Source of the DNA: Macrolepiota albuminosa
Taxonomy: Eukaryota; Basidiomycota; Agaricomycetes; Agaricales; Agaricaceae
Direction of reading: 5' to 3'
Length of the DNA stretch: 64,000 nucleotides
NCBI GenBank assembly: GCA_027475525.1
Contig: JAMWFC010000066.1
Coordinates: 186,001-250,000, forward strand
Part shown: in pieces, positions 1 to 11,385 of the stretch
Position numbering within the stretch: the first letter of the stretch is position 1
How the letters are laid out: every line of letters begins with the position of its first letter
Position numbers and translations under genes: made by a program
Notes under the pieces: generated by a model
What the model was told of the DNA's origin: nothing
Database searches by the model: none
Seen by the model: only the letters and a program-made list of their open reading frames with translations

Positions 1-843
1 TTCTTGTTTGTTTGACCACTTTCCTGTCCATCTTGTGATTTCAGTTCACAGCAACTTTGATAATCAGTCACTGCCCAAGCCTTGTACATAACATCCTCTG
101 CAATTGACCCGAATAACTCAAGAAGGCACAAAGTTGCTATCACTCCACTTCACATGGTTCCATTACTGCGCAGCCGCACGTTCGGAACCGACAGTCCTGA
201 TTGGATCGGTGGACTCTAGCCAATCCACGGGAAGGAGCACCCATGCAGTGACTTGATGTCAATGTGGTATGCGGTTCTAATATGGAAGAAGCACTAGCAT
301 GATCAAGGTGCTTCTGACCCCATAGAATAGAGACAGATCACATGTTCTCTGGCCTGACACTCAACATGTTTAGTCGTCTGTAAAACAGGTGGGAGCAGTT
401 GATCACAAGTTGCGCTACTTATCTGTTTCTTTTGGAGGAACAACGGCAAGGCCCCCGGAAATGACTTATGTGCTTGCATCTTCAAGTCAAAATTTTGGGG
501 GGTTTTACGTTCACCAGCTTCTGAGGAAGACACATGCCTCATTTGACAACTTCTGCGCACGAAGACATAAGTTTTTGTGCAACACGTGGTACCTGTTGAT
601 GCAGTGTCGTACAGTACTTTTTGATGTTCTGCTGTCAACAGAGATCAACAGCCTCGAAGCAGGGCTGCATAGGATGTTAGAAGAGTACGGATTTATTGAC
701 ATGAACAACGTGCGTATCATCCAGTGACAGGTCCTAGGATGAGACAGATAATCTCCCCTTTGTCGTGCAGAGATAAACGAATGAGGAAGTATCGTGGCCA
801 GTACTGCGTCAATGGAGTGATAACATTCTTGACTGTTGACGCA
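1..843. other. intergenic sequence upstream of the GH25 cluster
   Basis: I see no convincing gene here. Short open frames on both strands overlap each other and match no family I recognise. The last 150 bases resemble the stretch at about 2080-2170 between copies 1 and 2, so this is the left edge of the tandemly duplicated unit. Confidence 0.6.
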
Positions 844-849
844 TATAAA
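844..849 (+). promoter_or_regulatory. TATA box of GH25 copy 1
   Basis: TATAAA lies 61 bases before the ATG. The same element recurs at a similar distance before copies 2 and 4, and in altered form before copy 3. The repeated spacing supports a core promoter. Confidence 0.6.
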
Positions 850-904
850 GCATCTTGATTCTTGAAAGTGTTTAAATGCAGGCTTGTAAGGTGTCTCCTT
901 GACC

Positions 905-1929
905 ATGAAGTTACAGTCTGCCTTCACTCTTGCTCTCGCTGCAGTCACTACGAGTCCCGCTCCTCAGGGTATTGACGTCTCTAGCTATCAACCCGACATT
1001 GATTGGTCCGCCGTCAAGGCTAACGGCGTCGAGTTTGCCTATATCAAGGCTACTGAAGGTACCAGTACGTACCCATTGATTGGTCCGCCGTCAAGGCTAA
1101 CGGCGTCGAGTTTGCCTATATCAAGGCTACTGAAGGTACCAGTACGTACCTAAATCATCCTCCTTTTCTTGGGACGCTCAAGATCAGCGACCCTTAGGCT
1201 ATTCCAACCCCGAGTTCTCTAGCCAATACATCGGGGCAACTAACGTTGGTATCATCCGTGGTGGCTATCACTTGGCCCGTCCCGATATCTCCTCTGGTGC
1301 CACACAGGCTAGCTTCTTCACTACTCACGGTGGTGCATGGACTGCAGATGGTATCACTCTTCCTGGTGCCCTCGAAATTTTATGTAGACATCAATTTACC
1401 TTTTTTCACGCTCTGTTTCACTTTGATCAATTGCAGATAACCCTTATGGCGCTACGTGCTACGGCTTGGGCGCTTCTGCCATGGTTGCATGGATTAAAGA
1501 CTTCTCCGACACCTACCTTTACAAAGCTGGACGCTATCCTGGTTCGTGAACTAAAGATTCTAATCATTGTCAGAGAGCAGTACTAAGTACGGTCCTCTCA
1601 TACTCATAGTCATCTTGACTACCACTGACTGGTGGACCACCTGTACGGGAAACTACCCTGGCTTTGCTAATAACCATCCTCTTTGGATTGCCAGATACGC
1701 CTCCTCTATTGGAAAGCTTCCTTCTCATGCATCACGACTCTTATCTCTAGAATTTACGCTGACAAACCTCGGTAGTTACACTACGTTTTGGCAATATGCT
1801 AACTCTGGCACGAATCCTGGGAATCAAGACATCTTCAATGGTGATAGTGCTGGACTTCGTCGGTACGCTTCCTTTTCTACATGAAGGAACCTTGTATTCA
1901 CCTTCTTTTACAGCTTGGCCAAGGGTTAA
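905..1929 (+). pseudogene. GH25 muramidase-like gene, copy 1 (damaged)
   Basis: Secreted glycoside hydrolase family 25 (Chalaropsis-type lysozyme) paralogue; the family cleaves peptidoglycan. Exons by comparison with copy 2: 905-1064, 1198-1383, 1437-1541, 1610 onward, last exon 1914-1929 (TAA). A signal peptide is followed by the family motif GIDVSSYQPDIDW. The catalytic Asp-x-Glu after LPGAL is replaced by Glu-Ile-Leu. A 77-bp tandem duplication (997-1150) spans the exon 1 donor and is probably an assembly artefact; splicing from the first donor would still skip it. Compared with copy 2, 17 bases are missing after codons KLP, removing the end of exon 4 and its donor. The former intron then reads in frame into the FWQYANSG segment. 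Likely inactive as an enzyme. Confidence 0.75.
997..1150 (+). repeat. 77-bp exact tandem duplication 1
   Basis: Positions 997-1073 are repeated exactly at 1074-1150, across the end of exon 1 of GH25 copy 1. Copies 2 and 3 have the segment once. Probably an unmerged 77-base assembly overlap. Confidence 0.9.
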
Positions 1930-2677
1930 TAAGTTTATTGAACATATACTACATTTCTCAAGTCTTTCAAAATGTGTTATTGACCAGTTTCGAATATACA
2001 TGATTTCAGGACCGTCTCTGAGCCAGATCCGGTGTTCACTTAGCGCCGAGCACTGGAGAAAACTTAAAAGGCTCAGCGCAACAATCTCCCCCTTGTCGTG
2101 CAGAGATGAACGAACCAGGAAGTATTGTGTGTGGCCAGTACTGCGTAAATATAACCTTTGGAGTGACATTTGCCCTTGATTGTCTTAAATTTTATCTCGT
2201 CACATCAGATGGCGACAATGGTCGCTTCGTGCATCCATCCACTTCAGTCATATCTTTAACAGTCACTCGCTCACTCCCGATAAATCGAAGTTGTCAAAAT
2301 GGCAGGAGCTAATGTAATTCTCAACCTACGGAACACACCAGGCTTCGTGTTTGGGGATCGCTTCTCAAACGTATTCTTGAGCGCATAGATGTTTGGCATT
2401 CCCTTGAGATGAAACCATCAACTTGTGGACATTAATATCGTTTACCCATTGGTCTAAATCTCCGCGCGTCCGTGTACGCCATGTAGTAAGTATCCTTCCG
2501 AAAGAACTTGGGAATCTACTTTCTCGTTGTGGTGTCACATCCCGATGGCTGCTTCAGAAGATTCTTCAAATGTCAATGTACGTTGTCGACGGTATTGCTC
2601 TCATGCAGTAACTTCTACTTTGTGTGGCAAATGAATTGCTTTTCACATAACCCTTAACATTCTTGACTATTGACCCA
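1930..2677. other. intergenic spacer between GH25 copies 1 and 2
   Basis: No gene seen. The stretch around 2480-2580 is recognisably similar to 4560-4660 upstream of copy 3, so promoter-proximal DNA was duplicated together with the gene. Around 2080-2170 it resembles 750-830. Confidence 0.6.
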
Positions 2678-2683
2678 TATAAA
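2678..2683 (+). promoter_or_regulatory. TATA box of GH25 copy 2
   Basis: TATAAA lies 55 bases before the ATG at 2733, in the same context as copy 1. Confidence 0.6.
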
Positions 2684-2732
2684 GCACTCGAAAGTGTTTA
2701 AATGCAGGCTTGTACGGTGTGTCTCCTTGAAG

Positions 2733-3694
2733 ATGAAGTTACAGTCTGCATTCACTCTTGCTCTCGCTGCAGTCACTACGAGTCCCGCTCCTCAGGGTAT
2801 TGACGTCTCTAGCTATCAACCCGACATTGATTGGTCCGCCGTCAAGGCTAACGGCGTCGAGTTTGCCTATATCAAGGCTACTGAAGGTACCAGTACGTAC
2901 CTAAATCATCCTCCTTTTCTTGGGACGCTCAAGATCAGCGACCCTTAGGCTATTCCAACCCCGAGTTCTCTAGCCAATACATCGGGGCAACTAACGTTGG
3001 TATCATCCGTGGTGGCTATCACTTGGCCCGTCCAGATATCTCCTCTGGTGCCACGCAGGCTAGCTTCTTCACTACTCACGGTGGTGGATGGACTGCAGAT
3101 GGTATCACTCTTCCTGGTGCCCTCGAGATTATATGTAGATATCAATTTACCCTTCTTCGCGCTCTGCGTCACATTGATCAATCACAGACAACCCTTATGG
3201 TGCTAGGTGCTACGGCTTGAGCGCTTCTGCCATGGTTGCATGGATCAAAGACTTCTCCGACACCTACCTTTTCAAAGCTGGACGCTATCCTGGTTCGTGA
3301 ACTAAAGATTCTCATCGTCAGAGAGTAGTACTCAGTACGGTCTTCTCATACTCATAGTCATCTTGACTACCACTGACTGGTGGACCACCTGTACGGGCAA
3401 CTACCCTGGCTTTGCTAATAACCATCCTCTTTGGATTGCCAGATACGCCTCCTCTATTGGAAAGCTTCCTGCTGGTTGGGCGTAAATTCTCATGCATCAT
3501 GACTCTTATTTCTAGGGCTTACGCTGACAAACCTTGGTAGTTACACTACGTTTTGGCAATATGCTGACTCTGGCACGAATCCTGGGAATCAAGACACCTT
3601 CAATGGTGATAGTGCTGGACTTCGTCGGTACGCTTCCTTTTCTACATGAAGGAACCTTGTATTCACCTTCCTTTACAGCTTGGCCAAGGGTTAA
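2733..3694 (+). CDS. GH25 muramidase paralogue, copy 2, catalytic dyad lost
   Basis: Six exons: 2733-2892, 2949-3134, 3188-3292, 3358-3481, 3541-3627, 3679-3694. All introns are 51-65 bp with GT..AG borders. They join in frame to 225 codons plus TAA. The product has an N-terminal signal peptide (hydrophobic FTLALAAV) and the GH25 fold signature GIDVSSYQPDIDW, then [15 protein letters not shown] and FWQYADSG. In active GH25 enzymes an Asp-x-Glu pair follows LPGAL; here it is Glu-Ile-Ile, so both catalytic carboxylates are changed. The gene is otherwise open and spliceable, so it may encode a secreted wall-binding or decoy protein rather than a muramidase. It is nearly identical to copy 1 and clearly related to copies 3 and 4. 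Confidence 0.85.
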
Positions 3695-4769
3695 TAAGTT
3701 TATTGAACATATACTACATCTCTCAAGTCTTTCAAATGTGTTATTGACTAGTTTCGAATATACATGATTTCAGGACCGTCTCTGAGCCAGATTCGATGTT
3801 CACTTAGCGCAGAGCACCTGGAGAAAACCTGAAGGCTCAGCGCAGACAGATTATGATGGAAGTAACATTTGCCATCGTCATAAAAATAATTCTACTGCTC
3901 CCTTTAAGAGCCAAGAACCTGACTTTGGAGTTCAAGAATCTTGTCATACAACGTCTGGATTGTCCTCTATTTACACTGTATATAACAGCTATGGACTTAT
4001 CTACGACGATAACACAGTTGACCAATTTGAAGAATAGTCTGAATGATCGATTGACGAAAAGCGGATAACAAGTAACAAATTACGAACAAGTTAAATGGGC
4101 AGGTGGGGTAGCATCAAAACCCCAGTTATACACGACGAGAAATAGAATTCTAAACGGCACCAGTTGGTGTATGGTTCAAGAATCAAGTTGGTTGATGGCA
4201 ATTATCAACATAACTTGCAAGTATGTGTGCGCATTAATATTATACAATGATATTGAGTTGGGCTAAGAGAGTGACACGAACATATAAGCCTGAGTATAGA
4301 ACGATTCGTACCACAGAATCATTCTGAGAATCACTAAGTTCCAGCGTCGGCATCTTCCTAATGTCACATGACTGCGAAGAAGTTGCTGGGTCAATAGCGT
4401 TCACTGTTGTGCCTGTTCCCATATGCAACCCACTAGGACAGATAGAGGCGAGATGCCATAGGGAGTGTAGGCCATAGGCAAGACGTCTGAGCTCCCCAGA
4501 AGGTCCACTGCTGAGTGCCTATTGATCTAAAACCACATAACCTCTCCGCGCGTGCACCATGCGGCAAGTATCATTACGAAAGAACTTCGGAATCTATTCT
4601 CCTTGGTGTGTCACAACCCAATGGTCACTTCAGAAGATTCTCCTGGACCAAACGTCAACGTATGTCACTGACGGTATGGTTCTTATTCCAGAAACCTCTC
4701 TTTTGGTCCTTCGACTATCGAATGAATTGAATTCCACATGACTCCTTGACATTCTTGACTGTTGGGCCA
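3695..4769. other. intergenic spacer between GH25 copies 2 and 3
   Basis: No gene recognised. The first 150 bases match the 3' flank of copy 1, and 4555-4660 matches 2480-2580. These are remnants of the duplication unit. Confidence 0.6.
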
Positions 4770-4775
4770 TATGAA
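4770..4775 (+). promoter_or_regulatory. degenerate TATA element of GH25 copy 3
   Basis: TATGAA occupies the place of TATAAA in copies 1 and 2, 57 bases before the ATG. Confidence 0.4.
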
Positions 4776-4826
4776 GCATCTTGAAAGTGTTTTAAGTCCA
4801 GGCTTGTACGGCGTGTCTCCTTCAAG

Positions 4827-5791
4827 ATGAAGTTACTGTCTGTCGTCACTCTTGCTCTCGCTGCAGTCACTACGAGTGCCGCTCCTCAGGGTATTGATGT
4901 CTCTGGCTTTCAACCCGGCATTAATTGGTCCACCGTCAAGGCTAACGGCGTCGAGTTTGCCTACATCAAAGCGACTGAAGGTACCAGTACGTATACCTAA
5001 GTCATCTTCTTTTCCTTAGGAAACTCGAGATCATGGGACCCTTAGGCTATATCAACCCCGAGTTCTCCAGCCAATACATTGGGGCAACTAACATTGGTAT
5101 TATCCGCGGTGGCTATCACTTTGCCCATCCCGATGTCTCCTCTGGTGCTACACAGGCTACCTTCTTCCTTGCTCACGGTGGTGGATGGACTGCAGATGGT
5201 ATCACTCTTCCGGGTGCCCTCGACATCGAGTGTAGATATCAACTTACCTTTCTTCACGTCCTGCGTCACATTGATCAATCGCAGACAACCCTGATGGCGC
5301 TACGTGCTACGGCTTGAGTGCTTCTGCCATGGTTGCATGGATCAAAGACTTCTCCGACACCTACCTCGCCAACACTGGACGCTATCCCGGTTTGTGAAAT
5401 AAGGTTCTTGTCTTCAGAGAGTAGTGCTTAGTACGGTCTTGCCATAGTCATCTATACAACCACTGACTGGTGGACCACCTGCACGGGCAACTACCCTGGC
5501 TTTGCTAATGACAATCCTCTTTGGATTGCCAGATACGCCTCCTCTATTGGGACGCTTCCTGCTGGCTGGGCGTAAGTTCTTACGCATCACGACTCTATCT
5601 CTGGGGCTAACGTTAACACGCCCTCGTAGTTTCACTACGTTTTGGCAATATGCTGACTCTGGTGCTAATCCTGGGGATCAAGACATCTTTAACGGTGATA
5701 GTGCTGGACTTGGCCGGTACGTTTCCATACAGTCTCTACGTGAAGAAATCTTGTCTTAATCTTCCTTGACAGCATGGCTAAGGGCTCATAA
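4827..5791 (+). CDS. GH25 muramidase (lysozyme), copy 3, catalytic residues intact
   Basis: Secreted N-acetylmuramidase of family GH25, expected to hydrolyse bacterial peptidoglycan outside the cell. Six exons: 4827-4986, 5046-5231, 5285-5389, 5448-5571, 5630-5716, 5773-5791. They give 226 codons plus TAA, the usual length for fungal Chalaropsis-type lysozymes. Residues 1-20 form a signal peptide. Next come [13 protein letters not shown] with the first family Asp, [16 protein letters not shown], and the catalytic pair in [11 protein letters not shown] (Asp-Ile-Glu, split by intron 2 after Glu), then [14 protein letters not shown] and [12 protein letters not shown]. Exon lengths equal those of copies 2 and 4 (160, 186, 105, 124, 87), so the intron pattern predates the duplications. 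All splice joints keep frame. Best candidate for an active enzyme together with copy 4. Confidence 0.92.
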
Positions 5792-7163
5792 GTTCATTGA
5801 GCATACCCTACATCTCTCAAGTCTTCAAATGTATCGTTGGTAAATCTAAAATATACATTATTGCAGGGCCGTCTGAGCCAGACTGGATGATATTCACTTG
5901 ACACCGAGCACCTGAAGAAAACTTCAAGTTCAAGAGAAGACATTGATTATGGAAGTAACAATCGCCATCGTCATAAAAATATTATATCAATCTGGTCTAT
6001 TTAACAATCGAAGAGCCTGGTTAGTTCGAGAATCCATCATATGTCTAGATTGTCCTCGGATGCTGCCAAGATCACCTGAGCAGATAAAGAAACATAGCAA
6101 TATCCACGCGTCTATGATTAGCTACATAGAAGCGAAAATTTTTTCACAAGCATAAGGTGAACGCTAATTCGGCATCTTCCGGAACACATGTTGCGAAGAA
6201 GTCAATACAGTATCCATAATGGAAGGGTAAGGGAGGAAATTCGGTCATTACTAGATCGAAGTGATTTATTTCACTTTTCGTAGACATTGGACACGTACGT
6301 ATACAGAAATAGCCCATATATATATCACATATATACATGAAGAGCTTGTAGATTATTTAGACGGCGTTAGTCATGACTCTGAAGAGATTGAATATCTGGA
6401 AGTCATTCAAACTCAACAGCAGTTGATAAAACTTCCGCTTGTAATGCATGTCATACGTTCCCTTCGACCACTTCGCTTGAAGCGCAACTGGCTGGATTCA
6501 ATTTCCGCAATTAAGTCGAACACTTTTGTGATGAACGGCCTTGCCACAAAAAGCGGTCTTGTGAAACCAATTCACAGAATCAGGTGAGCGCAACGCAACA
6601 CTCATGCATGTTTTGAAAGTAGGTTAAAAATCTAGCCCGATGCATGTATACCATCAGCTGTACTTGGGCGGCCGGCCCATACTGAGTACTGAACACGTAC
6701 AGGACCGGGACCTCTTTCAGGAATCTTTCTAGTCACATTAACCTATGTTATCCATAGTGTTCGTGGAGTGCCTGTCCACTCCGAATCTAGGCTAGCAGTA
6801 TATCTATGTTCAAAATTTGTCCCTTGGCGTACCTATTTTTCGCCCTGCTTTTCTGCTCGTTCCGGTACAAGTATAAATCTCAAAGCTACTTAACCCCCCT
6901 TCGCCTTCGTTTAAAAGCGCCAGGCCCCTGGAGGCTGGACTGTCTGATGGCTTCGGTTGCCACCATTCTACTCACCAAGCCCGTTACGGCCGAGGACTTG
7001 GAATGGGCTTAGGCTTCGAGTAAATGACTATCTTGATTAGAACGATCCTTGCCTCGAGCAAGGCTCGAAGGTAAACACCTCTCCTTCTTTAACACCTTCT
7101 TCCTTAGACCATAACCTACATTCACTCCACATGATTTCCGGCGGATGCGGATGTGGTTTGGGA
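5792..7163. other. intergenic, no gene recognised
   Basis: About 1.4 kb of AT-rich sequence with only short frames, none resembling a known family or showing consistent splice signals. It separates the three close GH25 copies from the more diverged fourth. Confidence 0.6.
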
Positions 7164-7170
7164 TATATAA
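7164..7170 (+). promoter_or_regulatory. TATA box of GH25 copy 4
   Basis: TATATAA lies 62 bases before the ATG at 7226, the same spacing as in copy 1. Confidence 0.6.
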
Positions 7171-7225
7171 TGCGTTTTGAAAGGGTTCTGAAATTCAGAA
7201 TTCCTCGGGCTCGGTCTTCTTCAAA

Positions 7226-8174
7226 ATGAAATTTTTCTTGGTCATCGCTCATGCTCTCGCCGCACTTACGGCTAGCACCGCCCCTGAGGGTATTGACGTT
7301 TCTAGCCACCAACCCAGTATCAAGTGGTCCGCCGTCAAAGCAAACCGCATCGAGTTCGCCTACATCAAGGCGACTGAAGGTACTGGTGCGTATTTATTGT
7401 CTTCTTTCCACGCAAGGTGCTCAGAGTGCGGCTCTCAGGGTATAGAAACCCTTACTTCTCCAGTCAGTACACCGGTGCCACGAATGTAGGCATCATTCGT
7501 GGTAGTTATCACTTTGCTCGGCCCGATATATCCTCTGGTGCCGCTCAGGCTGGATTCTTCCTTGCTAATGGTGGTGTATGGACTGCCGATGGTCAAACTC
7601 TTCCTGGTGCCCTGGATATGGAATGTGATGCTCTCGCTTCAGTCTTATTTCAGAATCCTTGTAACATTTGTAAACCATAGACAACCCTTATGGTGCCAGG
7701 TGCTATGGTTTGAGTGCTCCTGCCATGGTTGCTTGGATCAGGAGCTTCTCCAGTACCTACCATGATAAGACTGGACGTTATCCCGGTTCGTCTCAAACAA
7801 ACATTTCCTTTTTTACAATGTCGTACTATATTCCTTTTTCCTCAGTCATCTACACCACAACTGACTGGTGGTTTACGTGCACGGATAATTACCCTGGCTT
7901 CGCTAGTACTCACCCTCTCTGGATTGCCAGATACGCTTCCAAAATTGGACCCCTTCCTGCTGGTTGGGCGTAAGTCACGAGGACTATACATAACCACAGA
8001 TGTGACACCTCTTTGTAGCTACAGCACCTTCTGGCAATACGCCAACTCTGGGCCCAATCCCGGCGACCAAAATATTTTCAACGGCGATAGCGCTGGACTT
8101 CGCCGGTAAGTTTACGCCGCCAAGAAGTACCAGATTGTGTTGATTTTCCCTTGGATAGCATGGCCCGAGGCTGA
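7226..8174 (+). CDS. GH25 muramidase (lysozyme), copy 4, diverged and intact
   Basis: Six exons: 7226-7385, 7439-7624, 7681-7785, 7846-7969, 8019-8105, 8159-8174. They give 225 codons plus TGA, with exon lengths identical to copy 2. The signal peptide MKFFLVIAHALAALTAS is followed by GIDVSSHQPSIKW and EGTGYRNPYFSSQY, the catalytic pair in LPGALDMEYNP (Asp-Met-Glu), then TTDWWFTCTDNYPG and FWQYANSGPNPG. It is the most diverged copy in both coding and intron sequence and has its own TATA-containing promoter, so it split from the other three earlier. Predicted secreted peptidoglycan hydrolase. Whether it acts in defence, competition with bacteria or nutrition cannot be told from sequence. Confidence 0.92.
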
Positions 8175-8534
8175 TAAATCTTTCTAACCACTCTTAAGAA
8201 CATCTTATTGAGTCCATCTTGAACATGTAAAGTAATTTGTGTGACTGCCATATGCATGAAGAATGTTGAGAACCCTGCGCAAGATATTTGGCGCGCAGGA
8301 TCGCTCCAAATTTGAATTTCCAAAACTTTATCGGAGGCCTATTTTTAGTACTTACAATACCCAAGTTCCGTTTTTCGACGCTATTTGACTCTTTCCTCCA
8401 CGATCACTTTAGTCATCTTCTCAGTAACCCCCTTGGCGATACCAGCAACGCTGCCCACGATTTGGGCGGAAGTTTGGCGTTCTACACAAGTTTTACAGGC
8501 CCACGACGATCAAGTAGTCCCAACGTTGTGCACA

Positions 8535-10432
8535 ATGTCCATGGACGAGGTGACACCAGGACTTTGGATAGGGGATCTCGCGAGCGCCCTCAATGTTGAG
8601 GAGCTCAGAGTAAACGGGATATACAGTATTCTTTCTGCTATGCGTGGAAGACTTACAATACAGGAGGTTTGCCTACGTCTCTTCAATCTCACGCTCGTCT
8701 TATTCTATGTCCTATAGACCTTCATTCGACATCAAGTACTCCTCGACGACACGGAAGATACAGATATTCTTCAACACTTACTTCCCTCGATCCACTTTAT
8801 CGAAGCGGAGCTACAGAAGGGTCGTGGTGTCCTAGTCCATTGTCATGCTGGAGTTAGTAAGTTCGATTCTCCTCCCTCCCCCATTTATGTCATCCATTAT
8901 CAATAGGCCGTAGTGCATCCGTCGTTGCCGCATACCTCATGTACAGCAAACGTTTGGATATGGAAGCTGCTTTAGAGATGATTCGGAAGGTCCGGCCAAG
9001 CATCGAGTACGAACATACCTTTATTGTTCCGTCATCGTGACTCATGTTATCACCTAGGCCAAATGAAGGTTTCCTTCGTCAGCTGGAAATTTTTCATCAA
9101 GCTCAGTACAGAATATCACGACGGGACAAAACAACAAGGTTGTACTATATGGAACGTGCATATGATGAAGTCATGAGTGCGATCACTTAAGCTTTTTGTC
9201 GGCCCTAAACATCCGATTTACTCTCGATTGCATTTTCAGACGGTGATGGTTCGTTTCCGGAGATCAATATGTTTGCGAAATACCCGAGTACGCCTTCGGA
9301 CTCGACACCTAACACGCCTGGATGTCCACGCCGACAGATAAGATGTAAAATGTGCAGGTTTGTGAATGTTGATCTCTTTCAGTTCTATTTCCTCTTACAT
9401 ATTTAGACAAGAATTGGCAACAAGAGAACACATGCTTGATCACGGCCAATTGGGTCCTGCCACTCCGGCGGCGAGGACTCCCGCCGGATCCAGGCGGCCT
9501 TCGACAACAGCTCGAGGTATTCAACCATCAAATTCTCTACGATCGACAGGAGGGACATCTAACGGGGCTCCCGAACTACGACCTCGCCGCCCATCGATAC
9601 TCGGGGGTTTGGGCGACTCTTTGACTATGTCATCTATCAGCAATGAACCCAACGGAGCTGGCGCTGTTCCCACGATTCGTCGATCTTCAAGTGACAAACC
9701 TTCCCTGCAGAATTTATCCGGGATTCCGCAAGATCATCAATCAGGTTCTGCATTAGAAAGCGAAGACGAGGAACATACTGTCGATAACGTGGAGATTTCA
9801 CACGAGACTGCGAAGCTTATTGGACGTCGATTGTCTGATGCCGTGCTCTCACCCGTGGGAGAAATCCAAGAAAATCCTCTTGAGACACATGGAAAATCGA
9901 AGCACGCGCTGAGCGATGGCCAAGTACCGTCCGAGAAGACACTCACTACTATGGTCAGTCCTTTGGAGTTAGCCGCAGAGCTAATGACGAATCCCAAATT
10001 GGCTCCACTCCGCGCTTCGCATCCAGGTTCACAGGGCACGGGTATGACACCAATACATTCCATCGCGAAAGCACCACCACAAAGTGCACCGATTCTTGTG
10101 AACCCCAAATGCTCGGGTTACTTTGTTGAGCCTGTATGTTGTTGCCGTCTTGTACTTTTCCCATGTCAACAACACTTACTACCGTCGACCAGATGAAATG
10201 GATGGAACCTTTCTTATCGGCAGGAGAGCTCGCGGGAAAGATTGTCTGCCCCAACTCCAAGTGCGGAGCAAAGTTGGGAAATTATGACTGGGCTGGAATG
10301 TGTTGTGGTTGCAAAGCATGGGTGACGCCAGTGAGGAATCCATTTTTATGTAGTGTTTATAGACGGCAGCTGATCACTGAACATAAGGGATTCTGCATCA
10401 ACCGATCCAAAGTCGACGAGATAGTCAGATAG
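8535..10432 (+). CDS. YVH1: YVH1/DUSP12-type dual-specificity phosphatase with C-terminal zinc-binding domain
   Basis: Eight exons: 8535-8666, 8718-8856, 8907-9006, 9058-9176, 9240-9357, 9407-10133, 10193-10330, 10388-10432. They total 505 codons plus TAG, in frame. The N-terminal part is a dual-specificity phosphatase with signature HCHAGVSRS, interrupted by intron 2 between Val and Ser codons. The C-terminal part has the two halves of the Yvh1 zinc-binding domain: RCKMCRQELATREHMLDH, then after a long Ser/Pro-rich linker the block CPNSKCGAKLGNYDWAG, CCGCKAWVTPGFCINRSKVDEI. Yvh1 family proteins act in 60S ribosome maturation by releasing Mrt4 from pre-ribosomes; the zinc domain is the essential part in yeast. 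The linker makes this protein longer than yeast Yvh1 (364 aa). ATG 8541 is an alternative start two codons later. Confidence 0.93.
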
Positions 10433-10966
10433 CAGGAGTTGATCTTTCTGTGCTTTATTTGTCTGTCGGTTTCTACTATCCTCTACTTGTGCAAGTAATT
10501 AATGGTTTAGGACCGACTTCATTATATAAATCGATATACGTAGATTCCCATCTTTTTTCACGGTCCATGTTTTTCTCTGTATATCATGTAAAATCCCTGT
10601 AGACCTAGTAGTATCTATTGGCTGTCTCCATGTAACTAGAGCTTTTTCAGCCCTGCATAACACGAGTGAACATTCAAATGGTCTTACTCTATGGGGCTAC
10701 TTATACCACTTATGTCACGAGGTTCCAGTCGTCCTTCGTCTTTGAACCAGATTGGATTACTAGTCACGAATACATTTTTTTTACAAACTGCGCTATTGAT
10801 GCGAAATGTAGGTTTTTATTTGTGTTAAGTTGCCCAAATGAAATTGAGCAAGTCTTAAGTTAAATATAAAACTTGTATTTACGAAGTTCTGGGGGCTTAG
10901 TTACACGCGCATACACGTTGTAAAAGTGTTATAATTTTAATTGTTTTTAGTTTGAAATGCAAACTT
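10433..10966. other. 3' flank of YVH1 up to the LINE target site
   Basis: AT-rich untranslated and intergenic sequence. No gene is seen. It ends in the left copy of the LINE target-site duplication. Confidence 0.6.
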
Positions 10967-10986
10967 AATAAAAGTTCACACTTGAA
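10967..10986 (+). repeat. left target-site duplication of the LINE
   Basis: Twenty bases that recur at 19270-19289 with a single C/T difference, flanking the non-LTR element. Confidence 0.85.
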
Positions 10987-11385
10987 GGGACCCTTGACCA
11001 CGAACCACCACCTGCATTGCTAACCCCAATGCCGCTACTGAGCCCACACGGGCAGTATGCACCTCATTCCTCTTACGAGAGAAGCTGCCTGGGTAGCAGA
11101 GGCGAGCCCCCCCCCCCCACAAAGCTTCCCTCTGGACGCCATTGCGCAGAAGGAGAAGGGCCATAGGCCAGAGAACCCCAAAGCCGGAGGGTGGACGGAC
11201 AAACAGCAGCCCAGGTCTACTAAGTGAAAAGAAGATGAACTTTCACGTATTTACCCTTATAAGGAATGATTAAATCGATTAGATGCCTACAAGCTACCAG
11301 CAAATGATGTAGGGTAGTAAGGTCCGGAAAACGGTATTTTGTTATTCCACCGTGAAAATAGAAAATGGGGGATTAGCAAGCCTAC

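Noticed and set aside
997..1150. Exon duplication and frameshift as evolution of GH25 copy 1
   Set aside because: The same exact 77-bp period recurs at sixteen unrelated sites, so it is far more likely an assembly overlap.
905..8174. Bacterial contamination or very recent bacterial transfer of the GH25 genes
   Set aside because: All copies have five typical short fungal introns at identical places and TATA promoters, and sit beside a fungal YVH1 gene.
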